Both the position numbers and the translations under genes were made by a program. Of a stretch of 64,000 nt of DNA, positions 59,914 through 64,000 are shown piece after piece; position 1 is the first letter of the stretch, and each line of letters begins with the position of its first letter. The DNA is taken from NCBI RefSeq assembly GCF_001625215.2, contig NC_030387.2:37533606-37597605 (forward strand), read 5' to 3'. Origin of the DNA: Daucus carota subsp. sativus. Taxonomy: Eukaryota > Streptophyta > Magnoliopsida > Apiales > Apiaceae. The notes below the pieces were generated by a model, which saw nothing but the letters and a program-made list of their open reading frames with translations, searched no databases and was not told the origin of the DNA.

Positions 59914-60143
59914 CCTATTAGCACACTTCTTGTTTGTTTCTCCCCTCCTTTCCCTTCTAAACACACCCAAATCAAGAATTAAGTAGGGTTTAAGCGTTGC
60001 TAACATCCCCGGCAGATTAGCACTGTGCTGTCCCATCAAACTAGTCCGTGCCTCGGGCTGCGTGACTCGATTTTAGGGTTTAAAACAAGTGCATCAGTAA
60101 TAACAAGACTGGACCATAGTGCAGGGAGTAATAGAGGAAGAAC

Positions 60144-60167
60144 ATGAAGCTGTCGGCTATTTTGTAG
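60144..60167 (+). promoter_or_regulatory. Upstream ORF in the ZF-HD 5' leader (7 codons)
   Basis: ATG 60144 encodes MKLSAIL and stops at TAG 60165-60167, one base before the predicted leader-intron donor. It is the only ATG in the predicted spliced leader (about 59940-60168 plus 60695-60723), so it would be met by scanning ribosomes before the main start. Confidence 0.5.
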
Positions 60168-60168
60168 A

Positions 60169-60694
60169 GTAAGTCTTTCATTGTCTTCTTTCTTCATCTC
60201 ATTCCACTCCCTCACCAACTAAATATTTATCATTCTTGAGAGATTGCTGTGTTTTCTCACCTCTTTTGATGCCTAACAGGAGACATAGTTTCTTCCTAAT
60301 CTCTCCTCACTTAAACAAATCTATCTTCATAGTTTAATTATATTTATGTAATCTCTTTGATTCCTCCTTTTAATCCTCTTTTGTTAGTATTTATTTTGGT
60401 GGTTGTGCCCACAGTTCCAATAAAGGGAACCCATTTGTTTTCTTGCTTCATCAACTTTGAGATATTCTTTCGGTTCCATATTTTTATTAGGGTTCTAATC
60501 ACCTTGTTAAGCACTTAATTAACTTGCATTTCAAGAATGGAGGTGTTGTTTAGGCTGATGGGTTGGTGGGTTTAGCACTTTCATTGTCCACATCATTAGA
60601 TGATGACAGTCTAAAAAAGACTACTCCAACGTTAATTAGCGTGTTATTAGTCACTAATCCTTTGTTAGATTCCATTTAGCTGTCCTCTCTATAG
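60169..60694 (+). other. Probable 5'-leader intron of the ZF-HD gene
   Basis: Strong donor AGA/GTAAGT at 60168/60169 and acceptor CTCTCTATAG ending at 60694, 29 bases before the ATG. The interval is T-rich with several ATGs that would block scanning if retained. Inferred from consensus sites. Confidence 0.6.
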
Positions 60695-60723
60695 TTTGAT
60701 TGTGAGATATTAGCTGATAATTA

Positions 60724-61665
60724 ATGGAGGGACTGCAAAGTTCTCTAGATTTTACGAGTAATTCGACTCAACCTAATCAAGATTCTTCAGCTCCCAAGCT
60801 ACCCTCAGGCCAGACCCTAGATCAGTTCCGCCAATTTTATGTTCATCAGCACCAGAGACCCGAGCCAACCCAACCAGACCCGGATCCGGACACGATTCCA
60901 GATCCAGATCCACCTCAATTAGGTGCAGCCACAAGTGGTGCACCAAACTCAAGCACACCACCAGCTCAGCTGCCAAGGCAGGAGCCTGAAGTGGCCTCAC
61001 CGGTTCGATGTCAGTATCGAGAATGCCTTAAGAATCACGCGGCCAGCATCGGAGGCCATGTGGTGGATGGGTGCGGAGAGTTCATGCCTAGCGGAGAGGA
61101 AGGCACACCAGAAGCTTTTAAATGTGCAGCTTGTGAGTGTCATCGCAATTTTCATAGGAGAGAGGCCGAAGGAGGCGAATCGCGACAATTTGCTACTCCA
61201 AATGTATACTACCCTCATAACCCTAATGGCATAAATATAAATAGCTTGAGAAATGCGAATCATCAGAGCCAAATTCTTCCAACTCGTCATCAGCACCGCC
61301 ATTTCCCTAATCACTTCTCGCATAGTTTGGCTAGTCCTACTGGACCTGTGATGATGGCCTTTGGCGGTAGAGGCCCGGAGGAGTCTTCGAGTGAGGACCT
61401 CAACATGTTTCAGTCCCCCGGGGGAGGCCAGCATATGGGATTACCCTCTTCATATTCGGGATCTAAGAAGAGGTTTAGGACGAAATTTACTAAAGAACAG
61501 AAAGATAGAATGCATGAAGTTGCGGAAAAAATGGGGTGGAAGATTCAGAAGCAAGACGACGAGGAGGTTCAGCAGTTGTGCCAAGAGTTGGGGGTGAAGA
61601 GACAAGTGTTTAAGGTTTGGATGCACAACAACAAACAAGCCATGAAGAAGAAACAAGATCAATGA
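60724..61665 (+). CDS. Zinc-finger homeodomain (ZF-HD/ZHD) transcription factor
   Basis: Single-exon CDS of 313 residues, as is usual for ZHD genes. The ZF-HD dimerisation domain at ~94-146 has VRCQYRECLKNHAASIGGHV, then DGCGEFMPSGEEGT and FKCAACECHRNFHRRE, carrying the conserved Cys/His set. The homeodomain at ~248-310 runs from KKRFRTKFTKEQKDRM to VKRQVFKVWMHNNKQAMKKK; the third helix with VFKVWMHNNK is the ZHD form. Between them are His/Asn- and Gly-rich linkers; the N-terminus is Pro/Gln-rich with a PDPDPD repeat. ZHD proteins form dimers and regulate floral and vascular development, usually with MIF-type peptides as inhibitors. The leader has a probable intron and one upstream ORF. Confidence 0.96.
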   Translation: MEGLQSSLDFTSNSTQPNQDSSAPKLPSGQTLDQFRQFYVHQHQRPEPTQPDPDPDTIPDPDPPQLGAATSGAPNSSTPPAQLPRQEPEVASPVRCQYRECLKNHAASIGGHVVDGCGEFMPSGEEGTPEAFKCAACECHRNFHRREAEGGESRQFATPNVYYPHNPNGININSLRNANHQSQILPTRHQHRHFPNHFSHSLASPTGPVMMAFGGRGPEESSSEDLNMFQSPGGGQHMGLPSSYSGSKKRFRTKFTKEQKDRMHEVAEKMGWKIQKQDDEEVQQLCQELGVKRQVFKVWMHNNKQAMKKKQDQ

Positions 61666-63079
61666 AGTTAGTTCTGAAGTCTGGCCATTTGAGGTATTAC
61701 TTGTAAGTGCATTTTGCTGAAAAGAGTAATTGTACCACAAACTAATTAGGCATTCATGTTATGTTTTACAATTAGAATTAGCTAATACTAGGTATTATTA
61801 AGGTGTTAATAAATTACACATTGAATCTCTGCAACTTACTCTAGCTAATTTCACTACTCCTCGAAGATCAATAATTAAGATGCCATTAGTAGTTTTTACT
61901 AATGACCTTTCTTTTCTGTCATACTAATGAACTTTCTTTAGCGTAATTAAAGTTAATGAAGCCTCTTTGATCCGGCTGTTAAATTCACCTTAATGACAAC
62001 TTTTCTTAGTTCATACCCACGCTTATGCCTTTCATTCTTCATAAATTATAAGTCATACATGCTTGCTTTTGCTGGACAACACTAGGATCTGGTTGTAATT
62101 GTTTGGGGCACTGCTGGGCACAACATTACATATACACTACAATATATTCTACCTTTAGATTCAGATTTTAGATTTGGTAGGCATGAATGTTCTCCTAATT
62201 AATACTGAGTCGCACGTATTATAATTTATATAATTTTACTATTTTTTATTAGATATATACTATATAGTTGTAATTGTATTCTATGATCAAATATAATGTG
62301 GTGAAATATTTTACATTTTATATAATTTTTTATGTAGTTAAAATAAATATTGTTGTTATTGTATCGTATGGCCCCTGCGAACAATGGCCCATCTGGCCTT
62401 CATTTTAGCCAAAAGTGACGGTGTCCTTCCCTGAATTTGTCGCTTATTGAATTATTTGTAATTTAGTTTCCTATATACTAGTATATAAATATCTTTTATT
62501 AATTTGTCCCTATTTCGTTACATATTAATATACTCAATGATTTCATTTTGTAACCGATTTTGAATTAAATGCTGGTTCATGAACCATGTGGCAATCCTTT
62601 AATTTATCCAAAAGATTACATTTATTCATATAAGTTGCAAATGTATTAGAATCCAGGCATCATACCCCTGTATAACACAAACCAACATATTGATATTTGA
62701 TAATATATTTATTACCTAATAAAAGTATTTTTAAATATAGATTACTAATTACTGAGGATATTTACTATTTAAAATTCTATTTTTAATAAAAGAATCATAT
62801 GCTTTTCTTAATTTAATTCAGCCAAAATAAACAAGAAATCTTTAGTTCTATTACATTGGGGCCCTTGGGATGTAAAGAAATGCAAGGGTACTTTTCAGGC
62901 GATCATATCAAGTCAGCAATTCTCCCGGTACAACATTATGAATTTGCATCCAGAGTAAATAGTAAATAGTTCAAATTTTGATGTTTTTCGTGACTAAAAT
63001 ATAAACTTTTATTCAACCTCTCAATAGAAGAGCGAGGGGAGTTTTTAGACATTGTATTTGTGTATTTTGAGATATTATG

Positions 63080-63293
63080 AGGTCGTTTGGCTAAATTTAA
63101 AAGAATTGACTTCTTGGTTAAATTAAAAAAGCTGAAAGTGAGAAGTAAATAAGTTAATAAAGTGTTTGAAAAAGAAGCAAAAATTCTGAAAGAAATTCTT
63201 AAAAATACTTCTACCTATTTATACAAACGGATAAAAAAAACATAAGTGCATAAGCCTAAAAATGACTTCTACTTCTTAGAAACAACGGGGGGC
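63080..63293. mobile_element. MITE related to 45253-45479, opposite orientation
   Basis: Starts GGTCGTTTGGCTAAA and ends AGAAACAACGGGGGGC. The inner block AAGTTAATAAAGTGTTTG is the complement of the block in the 45.3 kb copy. Boundaries approximate. Confidence 0.6.
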
Positions 63294-63434
63294 TATACCA
63301 TCAATGGAAGAAGTGGGTAAGATTAAGTCAAAATGAGGAAATGATTCTTTTTCTCATAAAAAGATAAATAAATAAGATTTCAAAATACAGTAAAAAGAGA
63401 TTCAGTAATCTACCCTTAAGAAGAAATTTTCAAC

Positions 63435-63516
<82 letters not shown>
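63435..63516. repeat. (ATT)n microsatellite, about 27 units
   Basis: 82 bases of uninterrupted TAT/ATT triplets; read on the minus strand it gives a spurious poly-Asn frame. Confidence 0.95.
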
Positions 63517-63524
63517 TTGATCAT

Positions 63525-63610
63525 ATGGCAAAGTGGTAATGGCGGGGACTGCAAATTCTTTTTCCCAATTCAAATCCGGATCTCTTATTTTGTGTTGTTG
63601 ACGTACTACA
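63525..63610 (+). repeat. tRNA-like SINE head
   Basis: A-box-like TGGCAAAGTGGTAATGGCGG followed by B-box-like CAATTCAAATCCGG at a pol III promoter spacing, directly after the (ATT)n repeat. Confidence 0.45.
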
Positions 63611-64000
63611 GATACACAATATATATATGTGCTTATACATGCATGTATGTTTATGAAGGGGCAATACCAGAGCATCTAAAATACACCCAAAAATTCTTCT
63701 CAAACGACACACATTTTACTTCGTATTATTATATATATGCAGAGAGGTCTATTAAATTTTTAAGAAAATTATCCATAATTAGCTGAAAAGTTATTATTTG
63801 GGAAGAGTTGTGGGCGTTCTAGTACCGTAATTATAGACTTGGAAGGTATAAAAGTCTAATTACTAAAAAATTACCAACTTAAATATTTCGGATCACATAA
63901 AATATCATTTGCACAATTAATAGATAACTTGCTGCCTATGTATGCAAAATGTCTATGATCATACATATTACTCTCCATGTCTGACGATATCCCGATAAAG

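Larger units (their letters stand above)
61666..64000. other. ZF-HD 3' region and AT-rich intergenic DNA
   Basis: 3' untranslated region to about 61850, then AT-rich DNA with a MITE (63080-63293), an (ATT)n repeat and a SINE-like sequence. No gene supported up to the window end. Confidence 0.6.

Noticed and set aside
9880-61665. Biosynthetic gene cluster
   Set aside because: Genes are unrelated in function; only AOC and the two hydrolases are enzymes that could touch lipid metabolism, and they lie about 36 kb apart with unrelated genes between.
63430-63675. Minus-strand frame with a long poly-Asn tract
   Set aside because: Direct translation of the (ATT)n microsatellite.

Overview
The window is nuclear DNA of a flowering plant, almost certainly a eudicot. 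Genes have GT-AG introns, protein genes are far apart in AT-rich DNA, and much of the space between them is transposon debris. The gene set is plant-specific: allene oxide cyclase, RADIALIS-like MYB, HANABA TARANU-type GATA factor, zinc-finger homeodomain protein. An asterid, possibly an Apiaceae member, is only a guess from the protein sequences and the many Stowaway-like MITEs.

Layout. 1-7189: the 3' part of a Sirevirus-like Ty1/copia retrotransposon: the end of pol, a 1.4 kb spacer, a long extra ORF of 1259 codons, a polypurine tract and the 3' LTR. 7942-9070: an antisense solo LTR of a second family with a 5-bp target duplication. 9880-11355 (+): allene oxide cyclase. 12104-12175 (-): tRNA-Gly(TCC). 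13328-13636 (-): mitochondrial ribosomal protein uL6. 15729-16215 (-): two-exon RADIALIS-like MYB. 18570-19412 (+): METTL21-type methyltransferase. 20083-30843 (-): VPS39/VAM6, whose twelve exons rejoin in frame to 998 residues. About 31-42.8 kb is gene-poor, with MITEs, hAT-like elements and simple repeats, and lies upstream of a HANABA TARANU-like GATA factor at 42829-43981 (+). 47230-50156 and 51691-53432 (+): tandem alpha/beta-hydrolase paralogues with the same four-exon structure. 60724-61665 (+): an intronless-CDS zinc-finger homeodomain gene with a probable leader intron and a single upstream ORF.

The protein genes are ordinary single-copy or small-family plant genes with unrelated jobs (jasmonate synthesis, mitochondrial translation, vacuolar tethering, meristem and floral development, lipid or ester hydrolysis). 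Nothing suggests that they form a pathway cluster. The least ordinary material is in the mobile DNA. The partial copia element repeats the decamer TAAACTCTGA, or its reverse complement, in its noncoding spacer, inside the codons of its extra ORF, and as five regularly spaced copies in the LTR. The neighbouring solo LTR has its own, different reiterated motif. Three hAT-like non-autonomous elements keep perfect 8-bp target duplications, and a perfect 50-bp palindrome sits in a VPS39 intron. Exon coordinates below were worked out by hand from reading frame and splice consensus; family assignments come from recognising protein motifs, not from searches.
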